A program made the translations under genes and the position numbers. The notes beneath the pieces were generated by a model. The model was not told the origin of the DNA and ran no database searches. It saw only the letters and a program-made list of their open reading frames with translations. From CAZHBA01 sp964530225 (GTDB taxonomy: Bacteria > Pseudomonadota > Alphaproteobacteria > UBA6615): DNA of 21,217 bases. Below are positions 7,573 to 15,624 of this stretch, piece after piece; position 1 is the stretch's first letter; each line of letters opens with the position of its first letter. The stretch is from NCBI GenBank assembly GCA_964530225.1, contig CAZHBA010000109.1, positions 1-21,217 on the forward strand, read 5' to 3'.

Positions 7573-8624
7573 ACGGCGATGCCGGCGACCTGAAAGAATT
7601 GATTGGCCTCGTCGCCGATGGCCAGACCCTCGACCAAAAGCAGGCCGAAGTAGCGTTTGAAATCATCATGTCGGGCGACGCGACGCCGGCACAGGTTGGC
7701 GCGTTTTTGATGGCGCTCAGAGTGCGTGGCGAGACCGTCGACGAGATTACCGGCGCCGCGCAGATCATGCGGACGAAAGCCCATGCGGTCGACGCCCCCG
7801 CCAATGCGATCGACATTGTCGGCACCGGCGGCGACGCCAAGGGCACCCTCAACGTGTCAACTGGGGCCAGCTTCGTCGTCGCGGCGTGCGGCGTACCGGT
7901 GGCCAAGCATGGTAATCGGGCGCTCAGTTCCAAGACCGGTGCGGCCGACGTGCTGACGGCGCTCAATGTCAATATCGACGCCGAATTTGGCCTGGTGCGC
8001 GAGGCGATCTGGGAAAATAATCTGGGTTTCCTAATGGCACCGCGACACCACAGCGCCATGCGTAATGTCGGCGGCGTGCGCGTCGAACTCGCCACGCGCA
8101 CAATCTTTAATATCCTCGGCCCCCTGTCGAACCCGGCCCAGGTCAGCCGGCAATTGGTCGGCGTGTTTGCCCAGCAATGGGTCGAACCCTTAGCACATGT
8201 ATTCGCCAATCTGGGATTGGAGCGCGCCTGGGTCGTGCACGGTGCCGATGGTCTAGATGAAATTTCGACTACCGGTCCAACTTATGTCGCCGAACTGAAG
8301 GACGGCGAGGTAAGCACGTTCGAAGTAACACCGGAAGACGCCGGTCTGGCGCGCGCTAGCCTCGATGACATCCGCGGCGGCGATTCCGATCACAACGCGG
8401 CGGCAATGCGCGCCATGCTCGCCGGTGAGTCCAGCGCGTTTCGCGACATAGTCGTATTAAACGCCGCGGCGTCGTTGATCGTCGCTGGCAAGGTGGATGA
8501 CCTGGCAGCCGGCGCTTATATGGCGACGCAGACGATCGACAGCGGCGCGGCCATGGATATTCTCAATCGGCTAATAGCCATCACCAACCGGCCTGTAGCC
8601 AAGACCGCGAACACCAGCGTATGA
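7569..8624 (+). CDS. trpD: Anthranilate phosphoribosyltransferase
   Basis: Joins anthranilate to PRPP to give phosphoribosyl-anthranilate, second step of the tryptophan pathway; cytosolic homodimer. The 351-residue product has the helical N-terminal domain and the PRPP-binding GTGGDAKGTLNVST (85-98), followed by the KHGNRALSSKTGAADVLTAL signature (113-132) and the anthranilate-contacting MAPRHHSAMRNVGGVR region. All key motifs are intact. It overlaps trpG by four bases at its start and trpC by four bases at its end, indicating translational coupling through the three genes. Confidence 0.97.
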   Translation: MNGDAGDLKELIGLVADGQTLDQKQAEVAFEIIMSGDATPAQVGAFLMALRVRGETVDEITGAAQIMRTKAHAVDAPANAIDIVGTGGDAKGTLNVSTGASFVVAACGVPVAKHGNRALSSKTGAADVLTALNVNIDAEFGLVREAIWENNLGFLMAPRHHSAMRNVGGVRVELATRTIFNILGPLSNPAQVSRQLVGVFAQQWVEPLAHVFANLGLERAWVVHGADGLDEISTTGPTYVAELKDGEVSTFEVTPEDAGLARASLDDIRGGDSDHNAAAMRAMLAGESSAFRDIVVLNAAASLIVAGKVDDLAAGAYMATQTIDSGAAMDILNRLIAITNRPVAKTANTSV

Positions 8625-9436
8625 GCGACGTTCTCACTAGAATTTGCGATGACAAGCGCTTACATGTCGCCGCCCAACGCGCCAGCCGACCGCTCGCCGA
8701 GGTGGAGGCCACCGCAAAAAACGCGGACGCGCCGCGTGGTTTCGCCAAACAACTCACTGCGCGCGTCCAAGACGGTGGCTTCGGACTGATCGCTGAAATC
8801 AAAAAGGCGAGCCCCAGCAAGGGCCTCATCCGAGCCGATTTCGATCCCCCGGCGATCGCCCGCGCCTACGAGACTGGCGGAGCGGCGTGCCTATCGGTAC
8901 TGACCGACGTGCCCTATTTCCGGGGCCACGACGAAGACCTTGTGGCGGCGCGCGCGGCGGTGTCCCTGCCAGCCCTGCGCAAGGATTTTATGGTCGACCC
9001 CTATCAGGTACCTGAGGCACGCGCGCTCGGCGCTGACTGCATTCTGCTGATCATGGCCGCGCTAGAAGACACCGAGGCCGAAGATTTGGCAGTCGCCGCC
9101 CACCAGTGGGGTATGGATGTTCTGGCTGAAGTCCATGACGGTGGCGACCTTGAATGTGCCCTGCGACTCGACGCCGATCTCATCGGCATCAACAACCGCA
9201 ATCTAAAAACCCTCGACGTCGATCTGGCAACCACCGAACAGCTCGCCCCCGAGGTGCCGAGCGACCGGGTGTTGGTATGCGAAAGCGGCCTGTTAACCCG
9301 CGGCGACCTCGAGCGCATGGCACAGGTCGGCGCGCGCTGTTTCCTTATCGGTGAATCCTTGATGCGTCAGGATGATATTTCCGGCGCGGTACAGGAATTA
9401 CTGACACTGCCGGTTGAATCGAAAGCGAGCGCGTAA
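8621..9436 (+). CDS. trpC: Indole-3-glycerol phosphate synthase
   Basis: Ring-closes carboxyphenylamino-deoxyribulose phosphate to indole-3-glycerol phosphate with loss of CO2. A TIM-barrel of 271 residues, monofunctional (no TrpF domain). Catalytic and binding motifs are present: IAEIKKASPSKG (57-68, with Glu59 and Lys61), YFRGHDEDL, LRKDFMVDPYQV with the catalytic Lys, LAEVHD, IGINNRNLKTL, CESGL, and FLIGESLM. The start overlaps trpD (ATGA); the stop TAA shares its last base with the ATG of moaC. trpF, trpB and trpA are not in the window, as is common where they form a separate cluster. Confidence 0.97.
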   Translation: MSDVLTRICDDKRLHVAAQRASRPLAEVEATAKNADAPRGFAKQLTARVQDGGFGLIAEIKKASPSKGLIRADFDPPAIARAYETGGAACLSVLTDVPYFRGHDEDLVAARAAVSLPALRKDFMVDPYQVPEARALGADCILLIMAALEDTEAEDLAVAAHQWGMDVLAEVHDGGDLECALRLDADLIGINNRNLKTLDVDLATTEQLAPEVPSDRVLVCESGLLTRGDLERMAQVGARCFLIGESLMRQDDISGAVQELLTLPVESKASA

Positions 9437-9927
9437 TGTCGACTCGACGCGAACCCCATCTCACCCACCTGGACAACGAGGGAAACGCAGCCATGGTCGA
9501 TGTTTCCGACAAACTGGTGTCAGAGCGCGCCGCGACCGCCTGTTGCACGGTGCTGATGCAGCCCGAGACCATCGCTCTCATTCGCGAAGGCGAGGTTAAA
9601 AAAGGCGATGTGATATCGGTCGCCCGGTTGGCTGGAATCATGGGCGCCAAACGCACGTCGGACTTGATCCCGCTGTGCCACCCGCTTAATCCGTCATCAA
9701 TCGAGGTAAATCTAACCGTGGATGCGGGGCGCGATGCGGTTGACATCGACGCCACGATCAAGGTCGCTGGACAGACCGGGGTTGAGATGGAAGCGTTGAC
9801 CGCAGCAACTATTGCCGCGCTCACCGTCTACGACATGGTCAAGGCGGTCGACCGAGGAACGACAATTACCGACGTGCGCCTGGTGCACAAGGCCGGAGGC
9901 AAGTCCGGCGAATATAAAGCCGACTGA
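9436..9927 (+). CDS. moaC: Cyclic pyranopterin monophosphate synthase MoaC
   Basis: With MoaA, makes cyclic pyranopterin monophosphate from GTP, the first stage of molybdenum-cofactor synthesis. The 163-residue product is the usual length. Visible: DVSDKLVSERAATA, IPLCHPLNPSS (78-88), TGVEMEALTA (114-123) and YDMVKAVDR with the catalytic pair Asp133/Lys136. The ATG overlaps the trpC stop by one base (TAATG), and moeA follows 10 bases after the stop. Attachment of moaC-moeA to the trp genes is a known alphaproteobacterial arrangement with no obvious biochemical link; co-expression rather than shared chemistry is the likely reason. moaA is not in the window. Confidence 0.96.
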   Translation: MSTRREPHLTHLDNEGNAAMVDVSDKLVSERAATACCTVLMQPETIALIREGEVKKGDVISVARLAGIMGAKRTSDLIPLCHPLNPSSIEVNLTVDAGRDAVDIDATIKVAGQTGVEMEALTAATIAALTVYDMVKAVDRGTTITDVRLVHKAGGKSGEYKAD

Positions 9928-9937
9928 GGAACAAGCG

Positions 9938-11152
9938 ATGATACCAGTTGCCGAAGCTCGCCAGCGTATTCTCGCCGATTTGCCGGTGATGCCTATCGAG
10001 CAAGTGGGACTAAACGAGGCATTAGGCCGGGTATTGGCCGAGGATGTGACGTCGCGGCGCACGCAACCGCCGCGGGCCGTCTCGGCAATGGATGGCTACG
10101 CCGTCCGCGCCGCCGATTTGGCCGCAGTGCCCACCAGCCTAACCGTGATAGGCACAGCGCCCGCCGGGTCACCATTTGACGGATCGGTGACTGAGGGCAC
10201 GGCGGTACGCATCTTTACCGGCGCGGCAATACCCAACGGAGCCAACGCCATCGTCATCCAAGAGGTCACCGAACGTGACGGTGACACGGTGATCGTTAAG
10301 GAGAGTTCGGCAGCCGGGCGTTATGTTCGCCCGGCGGGCTTAGATTTTTCTACTGGCGACGTGTTGCTCAAAGCCGGTAGCGTATTGAACGCACGCGATA
10401 TAGGCTTGGCCGCGGCGATGAACGTACCCTGGCTTAAGGTGCGCCGCCAGCCCCGCGTTGCCTTATTGGCGACCGGCGACGAAATTGCCCTGCCCGGCGA
10501 AGACTTCGGGCCATCTGATATTGTTAGCTCGAACACCTTCGCTCTCGCCGGTTTGGTGCTCGCGTCGGGCGGCATGCCAGTCACCCTTGGCATCGCGGCG
10601 GACGACATCGAGTCGATCCGCGCCATGGCCGAGGGTGGCAAGGGCACCGATATTCTGGTTACGACCGGCGGCGCTTCTGTCGGTGACCACGATCTGGTGC
10701 AGGAGGCACTGGGCGACGTGGGCTTGCAGGTCGACTTCTGGCAGATCGCCATGCGGCCGGGCAAGCCGCTGATCTTCGGCCACCTTGGCAACACGCCGAT
10801 GCTGGGTTTCCCCGGCAATCCTGTGTCATCGACGGTGTGTGGCACGCTGTTCCTTAAGCCGGCACTCACCTCCATGCTCGGCATGGCCGATGTGGAACCG
10901 CTGGTGGAATCCGCCATACTCGGCGTCGATCTCAGCGGCAACGACCAGCGCGAGGATTACCTGCGCGCCACTCTCTCTCGCGACAGCGATGGCAACCGCG
11001 TCGCCACTCCCTTCACGGTCCAGGACAGCTCAAATCTTAGCCGTCTGGTGCAGTCCGACTGCCTGGTGATCCGAGCACCCCATGCGCCACCGGCAAAAGC
11101 CGGTGAATTGGTCCCCTGCGTCGCGCTCGGCGGCGGCGTTATTAGCGCCTAA
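9938..11152 (+). CDS. moeA: Molybdopterin molybdenumtransferase MoeA
   Basis: Inserts molybdate into adenylylated molybdopterin, the last common step of Moco synthesis. The reading frame opens earlier (9812), but the ATG at 9938 gives the family N-terminus (IPVAEARQRIL), follows the moaC stop by 10 bases and has a GAGGA ribosome site, so the 404-residue form is chosen. Motifs in order: SAMDGYAV (49-56), RIFTGAAIPNGANAIVIQE, LLATGDE, the MPT-binding VTTGGASVGDHD (241-252) with the conserved Asp252, MRPGKP (272-277), GFPGNPVS (290-297), and a C-terminal beta domain. Last gene of the trpG-moeA unit; no convincing terminator is seen before the lexA promoter. Confidence 0.96.
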   Translation: MIPVAEARQRILADLPVMPIEQVGLNEALGRVLAEDVTSRRTQPPRAVSAMDGYAVRAADLAAVPTSLTVIGTAPAGSPFDGSVTEGTAVRIFTGAAIPNGANAIVIQEVTERDGDTVIVKESSAAGRYVRPAGLDFSTGDVLLKAGSVLNARDIGLAAAMNVPWLKVRRQPRVALLATGDEIALPGEDFGPSDIVSSNTFALAGLVLASGGMPVTLGIAADDIESIRAMAEGGKGTDILVTTGGASVGDHDLVQEALGDVGLQVDFWQIAMRPGKPLIFGHLGNTPMLGFPGNPVSSTVCGTLFLKPALTSMLGMADVEPLVESAILGVDLSGNDQREDYLRATLSRDSDGNRVATPFTVQDSSNLSRLVQSDCLVIRAPHAPPAKAGELVPCVALGGGVISA

Positions 11153-11215
11153 ATATTCCTCAAGCAGGCTTTCGCCGGGCTGTGCATTAATTTTCGCCGT
11201 AATATCCATTTGAAC

Positions 11216-11244
11216 TTGACGGCCCAAGAGAACAGGACTAGAAC
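11216..11244 (+). promoter_or_regulatory. lexA promoter
   Basis: TTGACG (11216-11221), 17 bases, then TAGAAC (11239-11244) form a good sigma-70-type promoter. The -10 element shares four bases with the first SOS box, so LexA bound there would directly block RNA polymerase. Confidence 0.7.
11230..11244 (+). promoter_or_regulatory. LexA operator, perfect GAAC-N7-GAAC
   Basis: GAAC-AGGACTA-GAAC matches exactly the direct-repeat SOS box of alphaproteobacteria (GAAC/GTTC-N7 repeat). It overlaps the -10 of the lexA promoter and lies 77 bases before the lexA ATG, the layout of an autoregulated lexA. Confidence 0.88.
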
Positions 11245-11254
11245 ATGTATTAAT

Positions 11255-11269
11255 GTTTTTGGTTTGTTC
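11255..11269 (+). promoter_or_regulatory. Second, imperfect LexA box
   Basis: GTTT-TTGGTTT-GTTC matches the inverted-orientation form GTTC-N7-GTTC with one mismatch. It begins 10 bases after the first box, in opposite polarity. It may bind a second LexA dimer or tune repression; binding cannot be shown from sequence. Confidence 0.5.
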
Positions 11270-11321
11270 TATATATGGTGGTCGGTAGGAGTTAAGCCAC
11301 CCGGCCCGGGGGCATAGACAA

Positions 11322-12008
11322 ATGTTGACGCGTAAGCAGCACCAACTCCTAGTCTTCATCAACCAACGGCTCGAAGAAACCGGGGTGTCGCCCTCGTTCG
11401 ACGAAATGAAGGAAGCGCTCGGCCTTAAATCGAAATCGGGTATCCACCGCTTGATAACCGGCCTGGAGGAACGTGAGTTCATCCGCCGCCTGCCGCACCG
11501 CGCCCGTGCGCTGGAAGTGCTACGGCTACCAGATGATATGTCTGTGCATACCGGCCAAAAATTCTTACCACGGGTGATCCAGGGTGGTGCATCGCGCCGA
11601 CCCGATTCTTCCGCGGACGAAAAATCGTCGATCCAACTGCCACTGCTGGGCCGCATCGCGGCGGGTACGCCGATCGAAGCCCTGAGCGATCCGTCACGCT
11701 TTATTAGCGTGCCCGGCGACCTGATCGGCCGCGGCGAATATTACTGCCTCGAAGTCGAAGGTGATTCGATGGTTGAGGCCGGCATTCTCGATGGCGATAC
11801 AGTGGTCATCGAGCGCTCCGATAACGCCGAGAACGGCGCTATCGTCGTGGCTTTCGTCGAGGGCCAGGAAGTGACGCTCAAGCGCTTACGCAAGCGCCAT
11901 AACTCAGTTGCGCTAGAACCGGCCAACGCCGATTATGAGACGCGGATTTTCGGACCCGATCAGGTCAAGGTACAAGGCAAACTGGTGGGCCTCGTCCGCA
12001 GTTATTAA
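11322..12008 (+). CDS. lexA: SOS repressor LexA
   Basis: Represses DNA-damage genes; RecA-stimulated self-cleavage induces the SOS response. The 228-residue product has the winged-helix DNA-binding domain (1 to about 70: MLTRKQHQLLVFINQ, SFDEMKEALGLKSKSGIHRL), a linker longer than in E. coli (about 71-103, hence longer than the 202 residues there), and the S24-type protease domain. The cleavage site is Ala114-Gly115 in GRIAAGTP; the catalytic dyad is Ser149 in EGDSMVEAGI and Lys187 in EVTLKRL. The helix-turn-helix is of the alphaproteobacterial kind that reads GAAC-N7-GAAC, agreeing with the operator upstream. The ATG at 11322 gives the standard start MLTRKQ, with a G-rich stretch upstream as ribosome site. 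Confidence 0.97.
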   Translation: MLTRKQHQLLVFINQRLEETGVSPSFDEMKEALGLKSKSGIHRLITGLEEREFIRRLPHRARALEVLRLPDDMSVHTGQKFLPRVIQGGASRRPDSSADEKSSIQLPLLGRIAAGTPIEALSDPSRFISVPGDLIGRGEYYCLEVEGDSMVEAGILDGDTVVIERSDNAENGAIVVAFVEGQEVTLKRLRKRHNSVALEPANADYETRIFGPDQVKVQGKLVGLVRSY

Positions 12009-12430
12009 TGGAGAAATTGGTTTAGCCAAAGGCGGCATGTCGAACCGTTTTCCAATTTCCTGATTACGATCTCCGTTGGTGCGCTGGTTACTGACCGCGA
12101 TAGCACGTGGCTGCCGCTGCGAACAAGTTCATGACGGTCGACGAGTGCCAACAGCCCTATGCAGTCTCGCAATACGGTGAACCGCGCGATTAACATACCG
12201 GCGGTGCCGGTACCCGCGAAGCACCGACGAGTTTGCCATAGACACAGGCCGCCCGCCACGGCCAAGTCAACCCTATCACCGAAGGCGAAGCAATAATCAA
12301 GCTGGCACCGGGCTACGAAGAAACTTCCATAGCGATGCCGGCAATATTATCTCCGCTTTCTAAGTGCTTAGTACTTCTAAAAATTGCCAAGAAATATTGT
12401 ATGCCGCATGGCTAGCCACATCGCCTTAAA
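12009..12430. other. 422-bp interval with no intact gene; possible coding remnant
   Basis: No frame gives a convincing protein. On the plus strand, protein-like pieces occur in two frames: VEPFSNFLITISVGALVT then a stop (about 12040-12125), and DECQQPYAVSQYGEPR followed, after stops, by RHGQVNPITEGEAIIKLAPG (about 12135-12350). They could be leftovers of one broken gene between lexA and the SDR gene, but I cannot name the family. I see no tRNA, insertion sequence or clear terminator here. Confidence 0.35.
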
Positions 12431-13198
12431 TCAATAGGTCGCGCGACCGCCAGAAAGGTCGAAAACGGCGCCGGTGCTGAACGAGCAATCGGGCGAGCAT
12501 AGCCAGACCACCATGGCAGCAATCTCCTCGGGTGTGCCAAAACGGCCCATGGGAATTTTCGACAGCATGTAGTTGACATGTTCCTGGGTCATCTGCTCAA
12601 GCAGTGCCGTCCGTACGACTGCTGGGGTCACGCAGTTGACGGCGACACCGGTTTCCGCCAGCTCCTTGCCCAGGGTTTTCGTCAACCCAATTACCCCTGC
12701 CTTAGCCGCCGAGTAGGCCGAAGCGTTGGGGTTGCCTTCCTTTCCCGCCACCGAGGCGATATTGACAATGCGGCCATAGCCCTTGTCCAACATCTGAGGA
12801 ATGACGGCGCGACTAACCAGGAAGGTGCCGACCAGATCGACATCGATCACCTGACGCCAGTCGTCAACCGGATACTCCCAGCTAACCGCGTTGGGGCCAG
12901 AGATGCCGGCATTGTTGATGGCGATTTCAACGTTAGCGAAGCGGTCGAGTGTCGCGGTCAGGGCAGCGTCGACCGACGCCGCGTCGGTGACATCGCCGAT
13001 CACACCCATCACCTCGACGCCATCAACACCTTTGGAGAGCTCAGCTACTGCCTGGTCGATGGCATCCCGCTGCAGGTCCCAGACACAGACATTGGCGCCG
13101 GCGCAAATGAGGCGTTGGGCAAAGGCAAAGCCCATTCCCGCCGCACCGCCGGTAACGATAGCGCTTTGGCCCGATAGATTAATATTGACTTTTGCCAT
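12431..13198 (-). CDS. SDR-family NAD(P)-dependent oxidoreductase (FabG-like)
   Basis: Classical short-chain dehydrogenase of 255 residues; interconverts an alcohol and a ketone or aldehyde with NAD(P). Rossmann motifs: TGGAAGMG (16-23) for cofactor, NNAG (95-98), and the catalytic Ser149 (NIAS) with YxxxK Tyr162/Lys166. The position that usually holds the structural Asn of the catalytic tetrad (V-N-L) is Asp121 (VDLVGTF). The region GRIVNIASVAGKEGNPNASA and the end DLSGGRATY resemble sugar-acid (2-keto-3-deoxy-rhamnonate type) and other catabolic SDRs more than housekeeping FabG; the substrate is unknown. ATG at 13198 with GGAG/AGGGA upstream. An ACAAG/CTTGT dyad (13212-13229) sits in its leader, and a CCCC-TTTTT-GGGG hairpin (13250-13263) lies between it and the VIT gene upstream. 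Confidence 0.93.
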   Translation of the reverse strand: MAKVNINLSGQSAIVTGGAAGMGFAFAQRLICAGANVCVWDLQRDAIDQAVAELSKGVDGVEVMGVIGDVTDAASVDAALTATLDRFANVEIAINNAGISGPNAVSWEYPVDDWRQVIDVDLVGTFLVSRAVIPQMLDKGYGRIVNIASVAGKEGNPNASAYSAAKAGVIGLTKTLGKELAETGVAVNCVTPAVVRTALLEQMTQEHVNYMLSKIPMGRFGTPEEIAAMVVWLCSPDCSFSTGAVFDLSGGRATY

Positions 13199-13292
13199 TG
13201 TTCCCTACTCCACAAGACCTATTTCTTGTTACCTGGACTAATTGTTCTACCCCTTTTTGGGGGCTCTTTAGCGCAAAGAATGTTTGTCACTT

Positions 13293-13994
13293 TCAGATTA
13301 CGGTTCCCAACAAGGTCCCGATCCCGGCTGTCACCGCCATCGCCAGCGCCCCCCACAGCGTCACACGCGTGGCAGCTCTGACCATGCCGGCGCCGCCGGC
13401 GCGCGCCGATATTGCGCCAAGCAGCGCCAGACTGGCCAGAGATGCAACGGATACCGCCGGTATTACCTGCGCTACAGGTGTAAATGCCAGGGCAATCAGC
13501 GGCAGGATTGCCCCAAGCGCAAACATCGCCGCCGAGGTTAAAGCGGCCTGGACCGGGCGGGTGCCGACGGTTTCGGAAATCCCTAGTTCATCGCGCGCAT
13601 GGGCGGCAAGAGCATCATGGTCCATCAGCTGGGTTGCGACCTGCCGTGCGAACCCGATTTCGACACCGCGCTTTTCGTAAATCTGAGCCAGCTCCTCGTG
13701 TTCGGCCTCGGGAGACTCCTCAAGTGCCTGCCGCTCGGTTTCGAGATCCGCCTGCTCTGTATCGGATTGTGTACTGACTGAGACGTATTCGCCCGCCGCC
13801 ATCGACATAGCCCCGGCGACCAGCCCAGCGACCCCTGCAATCAAAATAGTATTCCGGTCCGGCGTAGCTGCTGCAACGCCGACGATCAGGCTTGCCGTCG
13901 AGACGATGCCGTCATTGGCGCCTAGAACCGCTGCCCGCAGCCAGCCGATGCGGTGGACAAAATGGTGCTCGGAATCTTCCAATACGATTGGCAA
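13293..13994 (-). CDS. VIT1/CCC1-family membrane protein (probable Fe/Mn transporter)
   Basis: Members export or sequester Fe2+ or Mn2+ across membranes. The 233-residue product shows the family pattern: first helix with LGANDGIVSTASLIVGV (24-40), second helix with GAMSMAAGEYVSVSTQ (61-76), a hydrophilic cytoplasmic segment rich in Glu (78-145; QADLETERQALEE, AEHEELAQIYEKRGV) that binds metal in VIT1, then three helices at about 147-170, 175-198 and 210-232. The start is TTG (13992-13994), chosen because AGGAAGGAG lies exactly seven bases upstream and the protein then begins with the family-typical acidic/His-rich stretch EDSEHHFVHRIGWLR. It is 94 bases upstream of the SDR gene in the same direction and just downstream of the broken VOC gene. 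The metal specificity cannot be told from sequence. Confidence 0.92.
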   Translation of the reverse strand: MPIVLEDSEHHFVHRIGWLRAAVLGANDGIVSTASLIVGVAAATPDRNTILIAGVAGLVAGAMSMAAGEYVSVSTQSDTEQADLETERQALEESPEAEHEELAQIYEKRGVEIGFARQVATQLMDHDALAAHARDELGISETVGTRPVQAALTSAAMFALGAILPLIALAFTPVAQVIPAVSVASLASLALLGAISARAGGAGMVRAATRVTLWGALAMAVTAGIGTLLGTVI

Positions 13995-14001
13995 ATTGAC
14001 G

Positions 14002-14010
14002 CTCCTTCCT
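14002..14010 (-). promoter_or_regulatory. Strong ribosome binding site fixing the TTG start of the VIT gene
   Basis: On the minus strand AGGAAGGAG is followed by seven bases and TTG. It overlaps the stop of the VOC remnant, suggesting the two genes were once one operon. Confidence 0.75.
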
Positions 14011-14247
14011 ATTTCGCTGTCGTAAATGCCGCCACCGGCCGCATATGCGGCAACATCAGGGCGAGCTAATGGTGTTCGCCGGGGTCGCTCGACATGAACG
14101 CAATTTGCGTTGATCCCAATGAGGTTTCACCACGGTCGGTGACGACCACCCCAGAACCTGCGTGTAGAAATCGATCATAGTGTCGAAATTTTGGGTAAAT
14201 AACCCCACATGGCCAAGCTTGGCGCCTCCGGTTATGGTGTTCTCCAA
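14009..14247 (-). pseudogene. Broken VOC-family (glyoxalase/extradiol-dioxygenase-like) gene
   Basis: The N-terminal part reads ITGGAKLGHVGLFTQNFD then MIDFYTQVLGW in one frame; near 14148-14153 the homologous sequence shifts frame to VVVTDRGETSLGSTQIAFM and SSDPGEHH, meets an in-frame TAG where the family has Gln (EHHQLAL), and continues LALMLPHMRP to a TAG at 14009-14011. Both metal-ligand His positions of the first beta-alpha-beta module (GHVGL, EHH) are visible, but the second module is missing, so about half of a usual 150-180-residue protein remains. Frameshift, stop and truncation together indicate a pseudogene. The apparent TTG start (14247) is uncertain. It probably once preceded the VIT and SDR genes. 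Confidence 0.8.
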
Positions 14248-14445
14248 TGTTGCCGGGCAGTCGCCCTGTGTTACCTCGTCGGCAGCATCTCATCGCCATT
14301 GCGCAAGATCAATGACGGTGCTTACATTCTGGAAAAAAGGGATGCTTACTGGCGAGTAATCTGTAATTTTTCGCAGACTTTAATGTGTGCCAAGCGTCAT
14401 GCCATCGTTATTTGGGGCTTCCAAGAATAAAAACAGGAGAAACCA

Positions 14446-15549
14446 ATGGACCTAGCCTATTTCACCATGCCGCTGCATCCGGAGACCCGACCCTTCGTCG
14501 ATACCTTGCGCGAGGACCGGGAAGCGTTCCTGTTCGCCGACGAGCTGGGCTACATCGAGGCCTATATGGGTGAGCATGTCACCGACACCTTCGAGCCAGT
14601 GCCTAACTCGATGCTGTTTCTCGCCTCGATTGCTTACGAGGCCAAAAACATCAAGCTGGGCACCGGCACGGTCAATCTGGGCCATCACCACCCCGCCGCC
14701 ACGGCGGTCGAGGCAGCGATGCTGGATCACATGCTCGAAGGCCGTTTCCTGTTCGGCGTCAGCCCCGGTAACCTGCCATCCGACGCCGAAGTATTTGGCA
14801 CTCTGGACGCCAACCGCAACGAAATGTTTGTCGAAGCACTGGAGCACATCATCGCCATCTGGACCGAAGACCCACCCTATAATCTCACCGGCAAGTACTG
14901 GAACATCACCACCGAGAAGACCCTGGTGCCTGAGTTGGGCCAGGGCATCATGGGCAAGCCCTACCAAAAACCACACCCGCAGATCATCGGCACCGTGGTG
15001 GCGCCCTATTCCAAGGGCATCGTCGGGCTGGGCGAGCGTGGCTGGCACGCGATCTCGGCCAACTTCCTGCAGCCCAAATGGGTCGCTACCCACTGGCCGC
15101 TGTTCGAGGAAGGATGCGCGAAAGTTGGCCGCAAAGCTGACCGCAAAGACTGGCGGGTCGCCAAAAGCGTGTTCGTCGCTGATGACGACAAGGTGGCGCA
15201 AGAATATGGCAAGGGGGAGCAGTCCCCCTACCGCTTCTACTTCAAGCAACTGGGCGCCAAGCTGATCCGCGCCGGCAAGCTGGACATGTTCAAGCTTGAC
15301 CTGAACCAACCTGATGAGGATATCACACTAGACTTCATGGTCGATTCGATGGTCACGGCAGGCAGCGTCAACAGCGTCGTCGACCAATTGCTAAGATTCC
15401 ACGAAGAGATCGGCGACTTCGGCACCCTGGTCTATAATGGCCCCGATTGGGTCGACGAGGAGCTGGCCAAGCGGTCGATGGAACTGATGGCGACTGAGGT
15501 CATGCCGCGCGTCAACGCCGCAATTGAGGAAAAAGTCGCCTCCGAGTAA
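14446..15549 (+). CDS. LLM-class flavin-dependent oxidoreductase (luciferase-like monooxygenase)
   Basis: Bacterial-luciferase-fold enzyme that uses reduced FMN or F420 with an organic substrate, often a two-component monooxygenase. The 367-residue TIM-barrel begins DLAYFTMPLHPE and shows family landmarks: ADELGYIEAYMGEHV (strand 2 region), IKLGTGTVNLGHHHPAATA (substrate/flavin pocket), MLDHMLEGRFLFGVSPGNL, and a C-terminal GSVNSVVDQLLRF. It looks closest to the limonene 1,2-monooxygenase/alkane-monooxygenase-like subgroup, but the substrate is not determinable. AGGAG lies 7 bases before the ATG. It is divergent from the VOC remnant and next to amidohydrolase and MFS genes, a company typical of catabolic islands. 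No flavin reductase partner is seen in the window. The 198 bases upstream contain no gene. Confidence 0.93.
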   Translation: MDLAYFTMPLHPETRPFVDTLREDREAFLFADELGYIEAYMGEHVTDTFEPVPNSMLFLASIAYEAKNIKLGTGTVNLGHHHPAATAVEAAMLDHMLEGRFLFGVSPGNLPSDAEVFGTLDANRNEMFVEALEHIIAIWTEDPPYNLTGKYWNITTEKTLVPELGQGIMGKPYQKPHPQIIGTVVAPYSKGIVGLGERGWHAISANFLQPKWVATHWPLFEEGCAKVGRKADRKDWRVAKSVFVADDDKVAQEYGKGEQSPYRFYFKQLGAKLIRAGKLDMFKLDLNQPDEDITLDFMVDSMVTAGSVNSVVDQLLRFHEEIGDFGTLVYNGPDWVDEELAKRSMELMATEVMPRVNAAIEEKVASE

Positions 15550-15557
15550 ACCACGAT

Positions 15558-15577
15558 CAGCCGTTATTTCGCGGCTG
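15558..15577 (+). other. Hairpin after the LLM oxidoreductase
   Basis: CAGCCG (15558-15563) pairs with CGGCTG (15572-15577) around an 8-base loop; flanking GAT/ATC can extend the stem past a bulged G. It begins nine bases after the stop. No T run follows, so it is at best a weak or Rho-assisted terminator. Confidence 0.35.
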
Positions 15578-15624
15578 GATCGCCTAAAACGTAAAGATTT
15601 CGCCTAGCTCATCCCGCGGACTGT

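Noticed and set aside
9434..9438. Linkage of tryptophan and molybdenum-cofactor genes as a novel functional system
   Set aside because: trpC-moaC-moeA-lexA order is a known alphaproteobacterial arrangement; the overlap reflects operon packing, not new biochemistry.
9812..9937. Longer moeA frame starting inside moaC
   Set aside because: The extra 42 residues are moaC read in another frame; the ATG at 9938 has GAGGA and the family N-terminus.
13250..13263. CCCC-TTTTT-GGGG hairpin as terminator between the VIT and SDR genes
   Set aside because: Four to five base pairs with the T run in the loop and no T tract after the stem on either strand.
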